Made by a program: the position numbers and the translations under genes | From: an uncultured Pelagibacteraceae bacterium | GTDB taxonomy: Bacteria; Pseudomonadota; Alphaproteobacteria; Pelagibacterales; Pelagibacteraceae | Length of the DNA: 64,000 bases | Assembly (NCBI GenBank): GCA_902573835.1 | Contig: CACGKZ010000004.1 | Span: forward strand, 1 to 64,000 | Direction: 5' to 3' | In this document: one piece after another, positions 1 to 9,452 of the stretch | Layout of the letters: each line of letters starts with the position of its first letter | Position numbering within the stretch: the first letter of the stretch is position 1 | The notes under the pieces: generated by a model | What the model saw: only the letters and a program-made list of their open reading frames with translations | What the model was told of the DNA's origin: nothing | Databases searched by the model: none

Positions 1-623
1 AAATTATTAAAATTAAAAAAAAATATGAACTAGTTTATATTTCTAGTGGAAATTATTATTTGTCTGATAATTACGTATCTAGTGGGTTAACAAGGCTAGA
101 AATCGTAGAAAAGGAAAAAAAATTTATATCAGTTCTTAAAAATTTTTGCTCAAAAAATAAGATTAAACTTTCAATCCTTGGAAAGGATGTAAATTATTTA
201 CCTGAATTAAATTTTTATAAACAAATACTGGGTGAATTTAAGTTTAATTTTATAAAAAATTTTGAAAATAGGAAAACTTTTAGAATTATTGATAATTGTG
301 AGCTTGTAACCGGTATGGACTCAACATTGATTTATGAGGCTTTTTCTAGAGGAGTAAAATGCTATTTTGGAAGTTTTAGATATGATAAAAATAGTTTTGT
401 AAAAAGTGGTAATTTTGGTTGGCCACAAAAATTGCCTCACGAAGGAAAATTTTGGATTAACTATTTTGATGAGAAAAAAATTTTATATGGTTTGAAAGAA
501 ATTTATCGATGCAAAAGATTTCAATGGAAGAAAATTTCAAAAAAATACATTAAAGATAATATGATATATGATTTTAATAACACAATACTAAAAAAATATA
601 CTAAAAAATTTTATGATAATTAA
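1..623 (+). CDS. Surface carbohydrate biosynthesis protein, C-terminal fragment
   Basis: The reading frame is already open at the left edge, so the true start lies outside the window; the TTG at 60 is only an internal codon. The C-terminal part contains a segment reading CELVTGMDSTLIYEAFSRG, the kind of conserved block seen near the nucleotide-sugar or CMP-sugar site of GT-B-like surface carbohydrate and capsule biosynthesis proteins. No membrane segment is visible. The stop overlaps the start of the next gene by 11 bases, so they share an operon. The exact enzymatic role cannot be told. A glycosyltransferase-like function is inferred from the fold hint and from the polysaccharide context. 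Confidence 0.6.
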   Translation, partial: IIKIKKKYELVYISSGNYYLSDNYVSSGLTRLEIVEKEKKFISVLKNFCSKNKIKLSILGKDVNYLPELNFYKQILGEFKFNFIKNFENRKTFRIIDNCELVTGMDSTLIYEAFSRGVKCYFGSFRYDKNSFVKSGNFGWPQKLPHEGKFWINYFDEKKILYGLKEIYRCKRFQWKKISKKYIKDNMIYDFNNTILKKYTKKFYDN

Positions 624-1577
624 TAGAACTCCTTACAGAATTCCTTTAGCTGGGGGCGGAACAGATCACAAGTTTTATTATAAAAAAAATGGTGGATTAC
701 TCCTTTCAGCTACATTTAATCAATATGTCTACACTTTAATTACTGAAAGAAAAATTGATACCAAAATTTTAGTGCAAACTACTTCTTCAGCTTTCTCAAA
801 AAATGTAAATAAAGTTAAGCATCCTATTATAAAGGCGGTGCTTAACTATTTTAAAATAAAAAATAAGATACAAATTGGAACCTTTGCTACAGTCCCAACA
901 AGTTCTGGCTTAGGATCGTCCAGTTCTTTAGTAGTAAGTCTTATTAAATCTATTTCAAAGTTAAAAAAGATAAAACTTAGTAATAAAAGAATAAGTGAAA
1001 TAGCATTTAATATAGAACGAAAAAAATTGGGTTTGGTAGGTGGATTACAAGATCAAATCATTGCTTCAATTGGAGGAATTTTAAAAATTAGAATAAAAAA
1101 AAATGGAAAATTTTCAACAAACAAACTTAAAGTTGGTAAAAAAAATTTAAATAAACTAGAAAAACACTTAATTTTAGTATTTACTGAAGAGATAAGAAAT
1201 TCATCTAATGTTATAAAAAAACAAAGCAGAAATTTGAAAAATTCTTTAAAAATTTATGATGAATTAAAAAAATTAGTAATTCCTACTGAAAAAGCAATTA
1301 AAAAAGGTGATTATTTTTCACTAGGAAGAATATTTCATCAACATTGGGGATTAAAAAAAAAATTATCCTCAAATATTTCGTCGAGTTTTTTAGATAAAAT
1401 TTACATTAAACTTATGCAAAATAGGCACTTTATTGGTGGGAAAATTATAGGTGCTGGGGGCGGTGGGTTTTTTTGATGGTCACAGATAATAAAAATAATT
1501 CAGAAATTTTCTTAAAAAAAAATAAATTAAAATTTATAGACTTAAAATTTACTTCTCAAGGTACTGAAAACATATAG
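613..1577 (+). CDS. GHMP-family sugar kinase (HddA-like heptose-7-phosphate kinase), frameshifted near the C terminus
   Basis: The N terminus RTPYRIPLAGGGTD and the phosphate-binding loop PTSSGLGSSSS (about residue 96) are typical of GHMP kinases related to D-glycero-D-manno-heptose 7-phosphate kinase, which feeds GDP-heptose or other activated sugars into surface polysaccharide. The frame read directly stops at a TGA at 1474-1476, right after the glycine-rich GAGGGGFF motif. If the run of seven T at 1468-1474 had one more T, the frame would continue as LMVTDNKNNSEIF and end at a TAG at 1575-1577. That gives about 321 residues, the usual family length, and a natural 14-base gap to the next gene. 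This is either a sequencing slip or a recent frameshift that removes the last C-terminal strand. The substrate is uncertain. Confidence 0.75.
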
Positions 1578-1591
1578 ATCAACTTTTATTT

Positions 1592-2896
1592 ATGAAATTA
1601 ATATTTTTCAATCTTATAGTAACTTTTTTATATATTATATTTTTTGATCTGAGTAGAAACTCTTATCTACTTTTATTGCTATACGTGTTGTTATCTATTT
1701 TAATAGTAACATTATTTCTTAATTTTAAAAAAATTTTGCTTAATTTTGTCGAAATCCTAAATATTTCTTTAGCATCAATAATTTCTTTTTTTTTATTTCT
1801 TGAAATAATTTTCCTTTTTAAGCCAAGTATTGTTCCAACAAATATTACAATTTTTATTGATAGAGATAAAGAGTTTTACAATGATAAAGTAGAATTCTCA
1901 AAAAAATTACCTTATGTAAAGTTTAAGCCAAATACTGAAATAAGAATAAGACATTACAGAGGTGGTCCGAAAGAGTTTGAATATACATGGAACACTGATA
2001 ATTTTGGTTTTAAAAATTACAAAAACATTAATTTAGATGATGTGAATGTTTTAATGCTTGGCGATAGTTTTACTGAGGGCTTTGGAGTAAAAATAAGTGA
2101 TACAATTTCTAATCAAATCGCTGAGAATAGTCCTTTTTTACCTTATAATCTTGGCGTTCAGGGTTATTCTATTTCTCAAATGAGAGCTGTTTATCAAAAA
2201 TATAAAAAGAATTTTAGATATAACTTTGTAATTCTAAACTACTTAGCAGGCACGTACAGCAGGGAGCAAATTATTGAAAATCAGTTAAAAAACAATGATG
2301 AAATAATAGGTGCAGGTGGAATATTCGATGTGGCTACAGCTTCAGTTAATGATGAGGTTAGGAATAGTGCATTTTTTATAAGTTCAGCATTATGGACGAG
2401 CACTAAGTTTTTGAGGAAAAATATTGCAAGAAAAATTAAAGGTATAGAATATGACGATAAAAGAATGAATATTTATCCAAGTATTAAATTTGATATAGAG
2501 AATAAAGATTATAATAATTTTTCTAATAAGAGTTTTTCCAAATTTTTAAGTGAAATTATTAAGATTAAAGAAATTTCAAAAAGTGATAATACTCAAATGA
2601 TATTCGTATATTATATAAATAGATCCATGGCTTACTACCAAAAAGCAACTGGCAAACTTTTACCAAATAAAGTATTTAATGAAAGAGATGCAATTCAGGA
2701 ATTTTGTAAAAAAAATAATATCCATTTCTTAGATATTTCAAATGATTTGATAGATTACGTTATTCAATTAAAAACAAATGACAATGAAAATTATAATAGT
2801 TTGCCTTTTTTAAAAAGAGATGCACATTTAAGCCCAGTTGGTAATAGCATTGTTGCTAAATCAATTATCAATAAGTTAAGAAAAGTTGAAAAATAA
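1592..2896 (+). CDS. Membrane-anchored SGNH/GDSL-type hydrolase
   Basis: The first roughly 80 residues form about three hydrophobic membrane segments. A soluble SGNH-hydrolase domain follows: LGDSFTEGFG carries the nucleophile Ser (about residue 159), the NLGVQGYS segment fits the block with the oxyanion Gly/Asn, and RDAHLSPVG near the end supplies the Asp-x-x-His pair. Such proteins in polysaccharide clusters usually add or remove O-acetyl groups on glycans at the inner membrane. That role is inferred here. The gene lies 14 bases after the corrected end of the sugar kinase and 5 bases before neuB, in the same orientation. The 434-residue length is normal for membrane-tethered members. Confidence 0.72.
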   Translation: MKLIFFNLIVTFLYIIFFDLSRNSYLLLLLYVLLSILIVTLFLNFKKILLNFVEILNISLASIISFFLFLEIIFLFKPSIVPTNITIFIDRDKEFYNDKVEFSKKLPYVKFKPNTEIRIRHYRGGPKEFEYTWNTDNFGFKNYKNINLDDVNVLMLGDSFTEGFGVKISDTISNQIAENSPFLPYNLGVQGYSISQMRAVYQKYKKNFRYNFVILNYLAGTYSREQIIENQLKNNDEIIGAGGIFDVATASVNDEVRNSAFFISSALWTSTKFLRKNIARKIKGIEYDDKRMNIYPSIKFDIENKDYNNFSNKSFSKFLSEIIKIKEISKSDNTQMIFVYYINRSMAYYQKATGKLLPNKVFNERDAIQEFCKKNNIHFLDISNDLIDYVIQLKTNDNENYNSLPFLKRDAHLSPVGNSIVAKSIINKLRKVEK

Positions 2897-2901
2897 AATA
2901 T

Positions 2902-3906
2902 ATGAACAAAACCATTATAATCGCCGAAGTTGGACCAAATCATAACGGTAAATTAAAATTAGCTTACAAATTAGTAGATGTAGCTAAAAGAGCTGGAGCT
3001 GATTTTGTAAAATTTCAAACTTCCATACCAGAGGATCATATTTCCATTCATGCTAAAAAGGCAATTTATCAAATGAAAAGTACCAACAAAAAAAAATCTC
3101 AATTATCTATGGCTAATAAAATGACACTAAGTTTTAAAGATTTTGAGAAATTAAAATCTTACTGCAATAAAAAAAAGATTAAATTTCTTTCAACACCTTT
3201 TGGTTTTAAAGCTATAAATTTCCTTAAAAAGTTGAATATGGAGTATTATAAAATTCCCTCTGGAGAAATTAACAATCTTTTATACCTTGAAAAAATTGGA
3301 AAAATTAAAAAAAAGGTAATTTTGTCAACGGGGATGTCAAATATGAAAGAAATAGCACAAGCAATAAAAATATTAGTATCTAGCGGTACAAAAAAAAATA
3401 ATATTACAGTTTTACAGTGCAATACAGAATACCCTACGCCCTTAGAGGATGTGAATATTAAAGCTATGTTAGAAATAAAAAAAAAATTTAGAATAAACGT
3501 TGGATATTCTGATCACACTCTTGGAATAAATGCATCTATAGTTGCGGTAGCTAATGGAGCAAAAATTATAGAAAAACATATTACTCTTAATAAAAAAATG
3601 TCAGGACCTGATCATAAAGCAAGTATTACTGAGAAAGAGTTAAAAAATTTAGTTTCAAGTATAAGAAAAACAGAAATAATTTTAGGTCAAAAAGAAAAAA
3701 AATTATCAAAAAGTGAAAAAAAAAACATTATGATAGCTAGAAACTCTATCGTAGCGAATATTGATATCAAAAAAGGTGATAAATTCACAAAAAAAAACTT
3801 AACTATTAAAAGACCCGGTTACGGAATTTCACCAATGAATTTCTATAAAGTGTTGGGAAAAAAGGCTACTAGAAATTTTAAAAAAGATGAACTTATTAAA
3901 ATATGA
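2902..3906 (+). CDS. neuB: N-acetylneuraminate/legionaminate synthase family protein
   Basis: NeuB-type enzymes condense a 6-deoxy or N-acetyl mannosamine derivative with phosphoenolpyruvate to make a nine-carbon nonulosonic acid. Visible family signatures are AEVGPNHNG at the N terminus, VKFQT, the KIPSGEINN block, the LQCNTEYPTP block and EKHITLNKKMSGPDHKAS. A C-terminal SAF (antifreeze-like) domain covers about residues 275-334. Length (334) is typical. The stop overlaps the start of neuC as ATGA, which indicates translational coupling. The sequence alone does not separate sialic from legionaminic acid. The PtmE-like gene and the acetamidino-forming genes elsewhere in the island favour a legionaminic-type sugar. 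Confidence 0.93.
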   Translation: MNKTIIIAEVGPNHNGKLKLAYKLVDVAKRAGADFVKFQTSIPEDHISIHAKKAIYQMKSTNKKKSQLSMANKMTLSFKDFEKLKSYCNKKKIKFLSTPFGFKAINFLKKLNMEYYKIPSGEINNLLYLEKIGKIKKKVILSTGMSNMKEIAQAIKILVSSGTKKNNITVLQCNTEYPTPLEDVNIKAMLEIKKKFRINVGYSDHTLGINASIVAVANGAKIIEKHITLNKKMSGPDHKASITEKELKNLVSSIRKTEIILGQKEKKLSKSEKKNIMIARNSIVANIDIKKGDKFTKKNLTIKRPGYGISPMNFYKVLGKKATRNFKKDELIKI

Positions 3907-5054
3907 AACTTTGTTTTATATCAACATCTAGAGCAGATTATGGAACTTTAAAAAGTCTAATTAATCAATTTATTTATAGAAAAAAAATAAAAACCCATCT
4001 TATTTTGACTGGCAGTCATAGCGAAAAAATTTACGGAAGTTCAAGTGAAATAGAAAAAGGGGGTAAGTTAAAAATTCATAAAATTAATGTAAAATCAAAA
4101 AATTATAATGATAAATATGTTGCCAAATCATTTTCAGAAATATCAACAAAAATAACAGATGAATTTAAAAAAATTAGCCCTGATGCTGTCGTTATTTTTG
4201 GAGACAGATATGAGATGTTAGCAGCGACTATTTCGGCTTATATACTAAAAATTAATATTATTCATATTGCTGGGGGAGAAAAAACTTCAGGTTCTTTAGA
4301 TGAAGGATTTAGACATTGTATAACTAAACTAGCAAATTTACATTTCCCGGTTGCTGCTGAGTACAAAAAAAGACTTTTACAAATGGGGGAAAATCCTAAA
4401 ACAGTATTTAATTACGGTAGCCTAAATTATGATAAAATAAAAAATAATAAATTCTTAGGAAAAAAAAATCTAGAAAAAGACTTAAAAATCAAATTTAAAA
4501 GAAAAAATTTAGTTTTAACTTATCACCCTGATACGCTCGACATAGAAAATACAATTAAAAATCTAGAAATACTTTTATTATCCATTAGCAAACTTAAAGA
4601 TACTCTTATAATCATTACTTCTCCAAATGCTGACTCAAAAGGTGTTTTAATGATTAAATTTATAAAAAAATTTATTCAAAGGAAAAAACTATCAAATATT
4701 GTTTTTTTTAAATCTTTAGGAAGCAGAAAGTATTTATCAATTTTAAAATTTGTTGATGGGGTTATAGGAAATTCATCCAGTGGGATCTCAGAAGTTCCTT
4801 TTTTCGGTATTGGAACAATTAATTTAGGCGATAGACAAAACGGGAGGATACTAGTTCCAAGTATAATAAACTGTGATATTTCACAAAATAAAATAAAAAA
4901 AGCTATTAAATTATTATATAGCAAAAAATTTAGATCGAATATTCAAAAAAATATGAAACATTACGGCACTGGAAAATCAGTAAAAAAGATTGCAAATAAA
5001 ATTATAAGTTTTAACTTCAAAAAATTCAAAAAGAAGGAATTTAGAGATTTATAG
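3903..5054 (+). CDS. neuC: UDP/GDP-N-acetylglucosamine 2-epimerase, hydrolysing (NeuC/LegG type)
   Basis: This family hydrolyses and epimerises a nucleotide-linked N-acetylglucosamine derivative to free ManNAc or its 6-deoxy diacetamido analogue, the substrate of NeuB. Signatures seen are the N-terminal STSRADYG, the VVIFGDRYEMLA block, HIAGGEKTSGSLDEGFRH, and the later GNSSSGISEVPFFG nucleotide-binding segment. Its length (383) is normal. It overlaps neuB by four bases. Its end overlaps the end of the convergent neuD gene by six bases, so two transcription units meet here. Whether the true substrate is UDP- or GDP-linked cannot be read from the sequence. Confidence 0.92.
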   Translation: MKLCFISTSRADYGTLKSLINQFIYRKKIKTHLILTGSHSEKIYGSSSEIEKGGKLKIHKINVKSKNYNDKYVAKSFSEISTKITDEFKKISPDAVVIFGDRYEMLAATISAYILKINIIHIAGGEKTSGSLDEGFRHCITKLANLHFPVAAEYKKRLLQMGENPKTVFNYGSLNYDKIKNNKFLGKKNLEKDLKIKFKRKNLVLTYHPDTLDIENTIKNLEILLLSISKLKDTLIIITSPNADSKGVLMIKFIKKFIQRKKLSNIVFFKSLGSRKYLSILKFVDGVIGNSSSGISEVPFFGIGTINLGDRQNGRILVPSIINCDISQNKIKKAIKLLYSKKFRSNIQKNMKHYGTGKSVKKIANKIISFNFKKFKKKEFRDL

Positions 5055-5696
5055 TTTTTTTGTAATTGTTTGTCTTTGATAATTTTTCACTGATGTCCTA
5101 TCTTCAATATTTTGTATTATTAAACTTCCAATCCCTATCTCACAATTTTTTCCAATTTTGATATTTTGAAGAATATTGCACCCAGATCCTATAAAAGTTT
5201 CTTCTTCTATTTTACAATTTCCACCTAGAGAAGATTGGGGCATAAAGGTTACATAATTAGAAATTTGCGCATTGTGGCCTATATCAGTAAAATTACTAAT
5301 TAATATAAAATTTTTTAATCTGAGATCAAAACTTAAATGAACATTATTAAAAATAATATTTCCTTTACCAATTTTTAAAGTTGAAGGAATTATTACATTT
5401 GGGTGAAATAAGTTTGGTATTTTAAATTTAAATTTATTTATTTCTTTATTATAGATTTTTTTTCTCAGACTTGGATTCGTGATACCACATATAGCGTATA
5501 TGTTTTTTTTTAAAAATTTTTTTGGAGTATCATATACTTTGATACCTTCAATTTTTTTTCCATTTAAAAATTTATTTTTGTCTATAAAGCCTAATACTGT
5601 CCACTTGATTTTTGAATAGTGATTAATTTCTTGTATTAATTTAAGCACTTCTCTTCCTGACGACCCTGCAGAAAAAATTAGAATATTTTTTTTCAC
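5049..5696 (-). CDS. neuD: NeuD/PglD-family sugar O- or N-acyltransferase
   Basis: The N terminus (IFSAGSSGREVLKL) is a Rossmann-like PglD_N domain. The second half consists of hexapeptide repeats forming a left-handed beta helix, for example IGKGNIIFNN, IGHNAQISNYV and IGKNCEIGIG. The His in the IGHNA motif matches the catalytic base of this family. The protein would acetylate, or otherwise acylate, a nonulosonic acid or an amino-sugar precursor. It is the last gene of the long minus-strand operon that starts near 13.4 kb, four bases after the radical SAM gene. Given the acyl-activating genes upstream, an acyl donor other than acetyl-CoA is possible. Confidence 0.85.
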   Translation of the reverse strand: MKKNILIFSAGSSGREVLKLIQEINHYSKIKWTVLGFIDKNKFLNGKKIEGIKVYDTPKKFLKKNIYAICGITNPSLRKKIYNKEINKFKFKIPNLFHPNVIIPSTLKIGKGNIIFNNVHLSFDLRLKNFILISNFTDIGHNAQISNYVTFMPQSSLGGNCKIEEETFIGSGCNILQNIKIGKNCEIGIGSLIIQNIEDRTSVKNYQRQTITKKL

Positions 5697-5700
5697 AATT

Positions 5701-6762
5701 TTAGTCTTTTATTTCGTCTTTACTAAAAAGGTTTTTAGCTTCAGCAGGTTTAAAAATTGATTGACCTTGTTTAGTCATGAATTTAGATATAAATTCTTTG
5801 TCTTCTCCTGCCAAACATAAACTGCTGTGCTCTCTAAAATATTTAATCCTGAAACCAAAATCTACAATTTCTTTCAATGGCTGCTTTAAAATATTACCTA
5901 TCTTAATATGTACATAAGGACAGACTAAAACATCGCCTAGTGGGGTAATATATAATCTATTTACTGTAGTGCACCCTAAAATTTTTTCATTTCCCCTGTC
6001 AAAAGGGTTCCAAAGATTTCTTACAAGATTTCCATACTTTTTTCTTAACTTTTTAATATGCTCTCTATCTTTTTCGTCACATATAATTTCTTCCATTTTT
6101 TGCCACATACCCGCTGGAACTGCTACATTTAAAAGAGTCTTATATTTTTGTTGTTTTGAATATTTAAGTAATTCCTCAAAATCTGGATTAAAAGCATTGT
6201 AATGCCCAACTGTAATATTTAAATATGGATCCATTCCTGCATCTTGAACATGCTTAAGACCCTCAATTGCTTTTTTCCATGAGTCCTTTCTACCCCTAAT
6301 TTCATCGTGGGTTTTCTCATCCATACTATCTATACTCACTGATACTCTGCTAACTTGATATTTTGCAAGTTTCTCAGCCATTTTTTTATCTAAGTAATAC
6401 CCGTTAGTTGTTAAATATAAATAAAATCTTTCCGGTTTAATGGCTTCTAATGTCTCAAATAGTAAGTCTGGTCGTAGTAAAAGTTCGCCACCTTGTAAGT
6501 CAAACTCAAAATAACCTAGTTCATCGGCTTGGTCAGCTAAATTACCGATAACTTTTGGTGATAAAAATTCTTTCACATGATCGCCTTTAGGAGAATTAGT
6601 GAAACAGTATTTACATCTTAAGTTACAGGCATTATTCAAATTTAAATCAATTCCTCTTGTCTTAGTACCCACTTTGCCATCATTTTTATTAACGTAAGTA
6701 TAAAAATCTCTTAGTTTTTTTACTAAACGGGGTTTATTCAATAAAGGTGAGTTTTTTGGCAT
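5701..6762 (-). CDS. Radical SAM/SPASM domain protein
   Basis: Cysteines at residues 46, 50 and 53 (CNLRCKYC) form the CxxxCxxC site that binds the 4Fe-4S cluster for S-adenosylmethionine cleavage. The following FDLQGGELLLRPD matches the GGE motif that contacts SAM. C-terminal cysteines (ILGCTT, VLVCPYVH, SLCLAG) suggest a SPASM-type auxiliary cluster site. The length of 353 fits. It directly abuts the dehydratase-like gene upstream and neuD downstream. Radical SAM enzymes in polysaccharide clusters perform dehydrations, epimerisations or deoxygenations of sugars or acyl groups. The substrate here is unknown. Confidence 0.85.
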   Translation of the reverse strand: MPKNSPLLNKPRLVKKLRDFYTYVNKNDGKVGTKTRGIDLNLNNACNLRCKYCFTNSPKGDHVKEFLSPKVIGNLADQADELGYFEFDLQGGELLLRPDLLFETLEAIKPERFYLYLTTNGYYLDKKMAEKLAKYQVSRVSVSIDSMDEKTHDEIRGRKDSWKKAIEGLKHVQDAGMDPYLNITVGHYNAFNPDFEELLKYSKQQKYKTLLNVAVPAGMWQKMEEIICDEKDREHIKKLRKKYGNLVRNLWNPFDRGNEKILGCTTVNRLYITPLGDVLVCPYVHIKIGNILKQPLKEIVDFGFRIKYFREHSSLCLAGEDKEFISKFMTKQGQSIFKPAEAKNLFSKDEIKD

Positions 6763-7218
6763 TTATTTTTCAATTTTAAACTTATTAATTACATCTGGCA
6801 ACACAATAGTAAATTCTCCTAAACACGCTACCTGATTATCGACTATACCTTTTGCGGTACAATTAGCAATACCTCTTTTAAAATTTAAAATTTTAGTTTC
6901 AATATTCAATTTCGTGTCAGGTAAAATTTTTTTCTTAAATTGCAATTTAGATGCCGAAGTAAGATAAACCACTTTACCTTTGTGCTCAGGTATTGTGAGA
7001 AGAGACATTGCGGCCATCTGAACCATAGCTTCAGTTTGTAACATTGCTGGCATGTTTGGGTCGCTAGCCCAATGAACTTTAAAAAACCATTCGTCAGCAT
7101 TAAGCTTTTTATAACCTTTTGCGTATTTTTCAGGTACAACATCCTCCACATAATCAATCATAAGATAAGGATCTCTATTTTGTTGATACTCTAAAATTTG
7201 TTTTTTATCTAAAATCAT
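6763..7218 (-). CDS. FabZ-like 3-hydroxyacyl-[ACP] dehydratase (hot-dog fold)
   Basis: The 151-residue protein aligns by eye with FabZ: an N-terminal RDPYLMIDYVEDVVP segment (FabZ has R-P-LL-DRV), then a helix carrying His49 and Glu63. Their spacing of 14 residues equals that of the FabZ catalytic His/Glu pair, within VHWASDPNMPAMLQTEAM. The usual GHFPxxPVMPG loop is changed to VHWASDPNMPAM, so the substrate pocket probably differs from housekeeping FabZ. It ends one base before the radical SAM gene starts and lies directly downstream of luxC. It probably dehydrates, or simply binds and hydrolyses, a special acyl chain destined for a surface sugar. That role is inference. Confidence 0.82.
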   Translation of the reverse strand: MILDKKQILEYQQNRDPYLMIDYVEDVVPEKYAKGYKKLNADEWFFKVHWASDPNMPAMLQTEAMVQMAAMSLLTIPEHKGKVVYLTSASKLQFKKKILPDTKLNIETKILNFKRGIANCTAKGIVDNQVACLGEFTIVLPDVINKFKIEK

Positions 7219-8400
7219 TTATTCAACACCCACCGTCCTTGAAAGAATATTAATTGTGTCGATCCCGTCCCAAATCAAATTAAAATTGAAAGCCTTGCCT
7301 ATTTCTACAATTCTATCACCACCCAATAAATTATATTTTGTAATTAGACTTTCAAATTCTTTATTTCTTACTCCAAAATATGTAATCGTCTGACATTTTT
7401 TTTTTACATAATTTGATAGTTTATTAATATTTTGTATATGTAACTGAAAAATAATTCCATTTACACCTCTTATATTCTCAATATCTATATTCTGATTATT
7501 AATTTCTACTGTATATAAATAATTTTCATACATTTTAACACTACCTATATTTTTATATTTCATTATCTTATCTGTTAAATTTGAATATTTGTTCGTCATA
7601 TGTATTTCATCAAAACTAAATTTCTTCTGAGCTATATTACTTATTTTTTTAAAAAAATAATTTTTGTTTTTTTCACTTATTTTTCCTATCCAAAACAAGA
7701 AGTGAGGTGAGTTACAGGCCAGCTGGTCCATTGAGTATACATCATAAAAATATTTTCTCGCTAGCAAGTCTAATGAGGATTGTTTAAGTAAGTTAAATTT
7801 TTTACCGTTAATAATGGATACAGAGTATCTATCTGCAAAACAAACATCAATGCATCTAGCAGGAGTAATTATTTTTTTTAATGTTTCAATTGTTTTATCT
7901 CCGCCCCATATTATCCTTGCATCAGATTTAGACGAAATATGTTCTGTAAGGTAATTTTCCTGTTCGTGATCATAATTGATGAATAAGTTACTTTTTTTAA
8001 AATCTTGATACCTTTTCAAATTAAATAATTTATTTATACTCTTTAACAAAATATTTCTCTCTTTAAAGTTTTTAGAGGGTAATTTTACGATATTCGAATT
8101 TCCGCTTAGTAAACCAATTATGAATGAGTATATAAAGTTTACTGGAACATTATTTGGGCATACGTGAAAAACGAGTCCCCTCCCTATTTTGAAAGAATTC
8201 GACTTATATTTTTTCTTTAACTTTAAAAGATTTTTTTTAGCACACCACATCATTAAATAAACTAGGTCTGGATAAGTATAAATCTTATTTATTTTCTTAA
8301 TTTCTCCAGACAAATCCTCTAAAAATCTAATTGATAATTCATCGAAAGGTTTATTAATTATTACTTTCATACTATCTATAAATTTAATTTTATCTTGCAT
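7219..8400 (-). CDS. luxC: LuxC-like acyl-CoA/acyl-protein reductase
   Basis: LuxC enzymes reduce activated fatty acyl groups to aldehydes with NADPH through an acyl-cysteine intermediate. Typical blocks are GRGLVFHVCPNNVPVNFIYS, GNSNIVKLPSKNF, IIWGGDKTI and SMDQLACNSPH, which contains the likely catalytic Cys (about residue 229). I chose the ATG at 8400 because AGAGG lies eight bases upstream; an ATG at 8439 is also in frame but lies deeper inside luxE. The gene overlaps the end of luxE by 11 bases and abuts the dehydratase gene. No luciferase genes are present, so a polysaccharide-linked role in making an aldehyde or modified acyl group is inferred. Confidence 0.85.
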   Translation of the reverse strand: MQDKIKFIDSMKVIINKPFDELSIRFLEDLSGEIKKINKIYTYPDLVYLMMWCAKKNLLKLKKKYKSNSFKIGRGLVFHVCPNNVPVNFIYSFIIGLLSGNSNIVKLPSKNFKERNILLKSINKLFNLKRYQDFKKSNLFINYDHEQENYLTEHISSKSDARIIWGGDKTIETLKKIITPARCIDVCFADRYSVSIINGKKFNLLKQSSLDLLARKYFYDVYSMDQLACNSPHFLFWIGKISEKNKNYFFKKISNIAQKKFSFDEIHMTNKYSNLTDKIMKYKNIGSVKMYENYLYTVEINNQNIDIENIRGVNGIIFQLHIQNINKLSNYVKKKCQTITYFGVRNKEFESLITKYNLLGGDRIVEIGKAFNFNLIWDGIDTINILSRTVGVE

Positions 8401-9452
8401 CGCTACAACCTCTAACTTCAGCTTCTTTAGCTCTTCCATAAATTTTAAAATGAGTACTATTTAATCCGCAGTTACATTTTATTCTTGTAATTTTACCTAT
8501 ATCCTCCGTAATAATGTTATGACCTGGATAACTAGTTGGTAAAACAGACATCAATTGAATTAAACCCTTTTGATTATCTGGTAACACATTAAAATTTTTA
8601 TCTCTAACAATAACATCAGAAAAAATTGAAGATACAAAGTAACCATTATCACATTCAAAAAAAATAGAGCCAGTTTGCTCAATCAATCCATAATAATTAT
8701 AAATTCTATTAATATTTAATTTTTTTTTAATTTTTCTCTTAAAAATATTATTAGATACCCCTTTATTTTCTAATTTTTTCCAACCCCCCCCCATGAATTA
8801 ATGTTGCGTTTCTAAAGTCGAAATTATAGTTCTGAATTTTTTTATAAAAATTTTCATAAACTGAAGCAGTAAAACCAAATATATAAAACTTCTCATTAGA
8901 AAATTTTTCCATAAATTTTCTGAGAATATCATAATTTATCTCTCCATCTTGATTTAATAAATAATACTGCTTCGAAGCTAAAATTGAAAAACCATATAAA
9001 GCAGCTAAACTAGCTGAGAATTTTTTTTTATTTGATTGAGAGGGATCCTTTTCAATAAATAACATCGGCCTTCTTTGTTTTCCAAATTTTTGAGATAATA
9101 TCTTATTCAAAACTTTCACTTGATTTACTGAGTTTGTTTTATCTAAGTAAATTTTTGATTTTTTTCCAGATGATGTACCAGATGAGGATAAAGTTTTGAA
9201 TATTTGTTTTTCTTTGACGCTAATTAGTTTTCTTAACTTAAAAATTTGAACTGGTAAAAAAGGTAGGCTGTAAAATTTATTGATATTTTTTCTTTTAAAA
9301 TTTATTTTTTTTACAAAATTTGAATACTCCATACAATTCTTTTTATGATAATTTGTTAGATCACTTAATGTTTGTTTGAACAGTAATTGTTGACTTTTAT
9401 TATTTGAATTAAATATGTCAGGATTGTCGAGAAATTTATTTATATAATTCAT
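8390..9452 (-). pseudogene. luxE: LuxE/PaaK-like acyl-protein synthetase, interrupted at a nine-G tract
   Basis: LuxE activates a fatty acid with ATP and passes it to LuxC. The N-terminal part (start 9452) has the adenylation motif LSSSGTSSGKKSK and ends with HGGG. The C-terminal part has the NYYGLIEQTG block, the EDIGKI block and the end GRAKEAEVRGCSD. The two halves are in different frames, and the switch is at the nine-C run at 8784-8792 (nine G on the coding strand). With eight G the protein would read continuously as HGGGWKKLENKG, which is the family motif, and be about 353 residues. As read, translation stops at a TAA shortly after the tract. A long G run in such AT-rich DNA is typical of a phase-variable switch; an assembly or sequencing error is the alternative. 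Confidence 0.82.
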
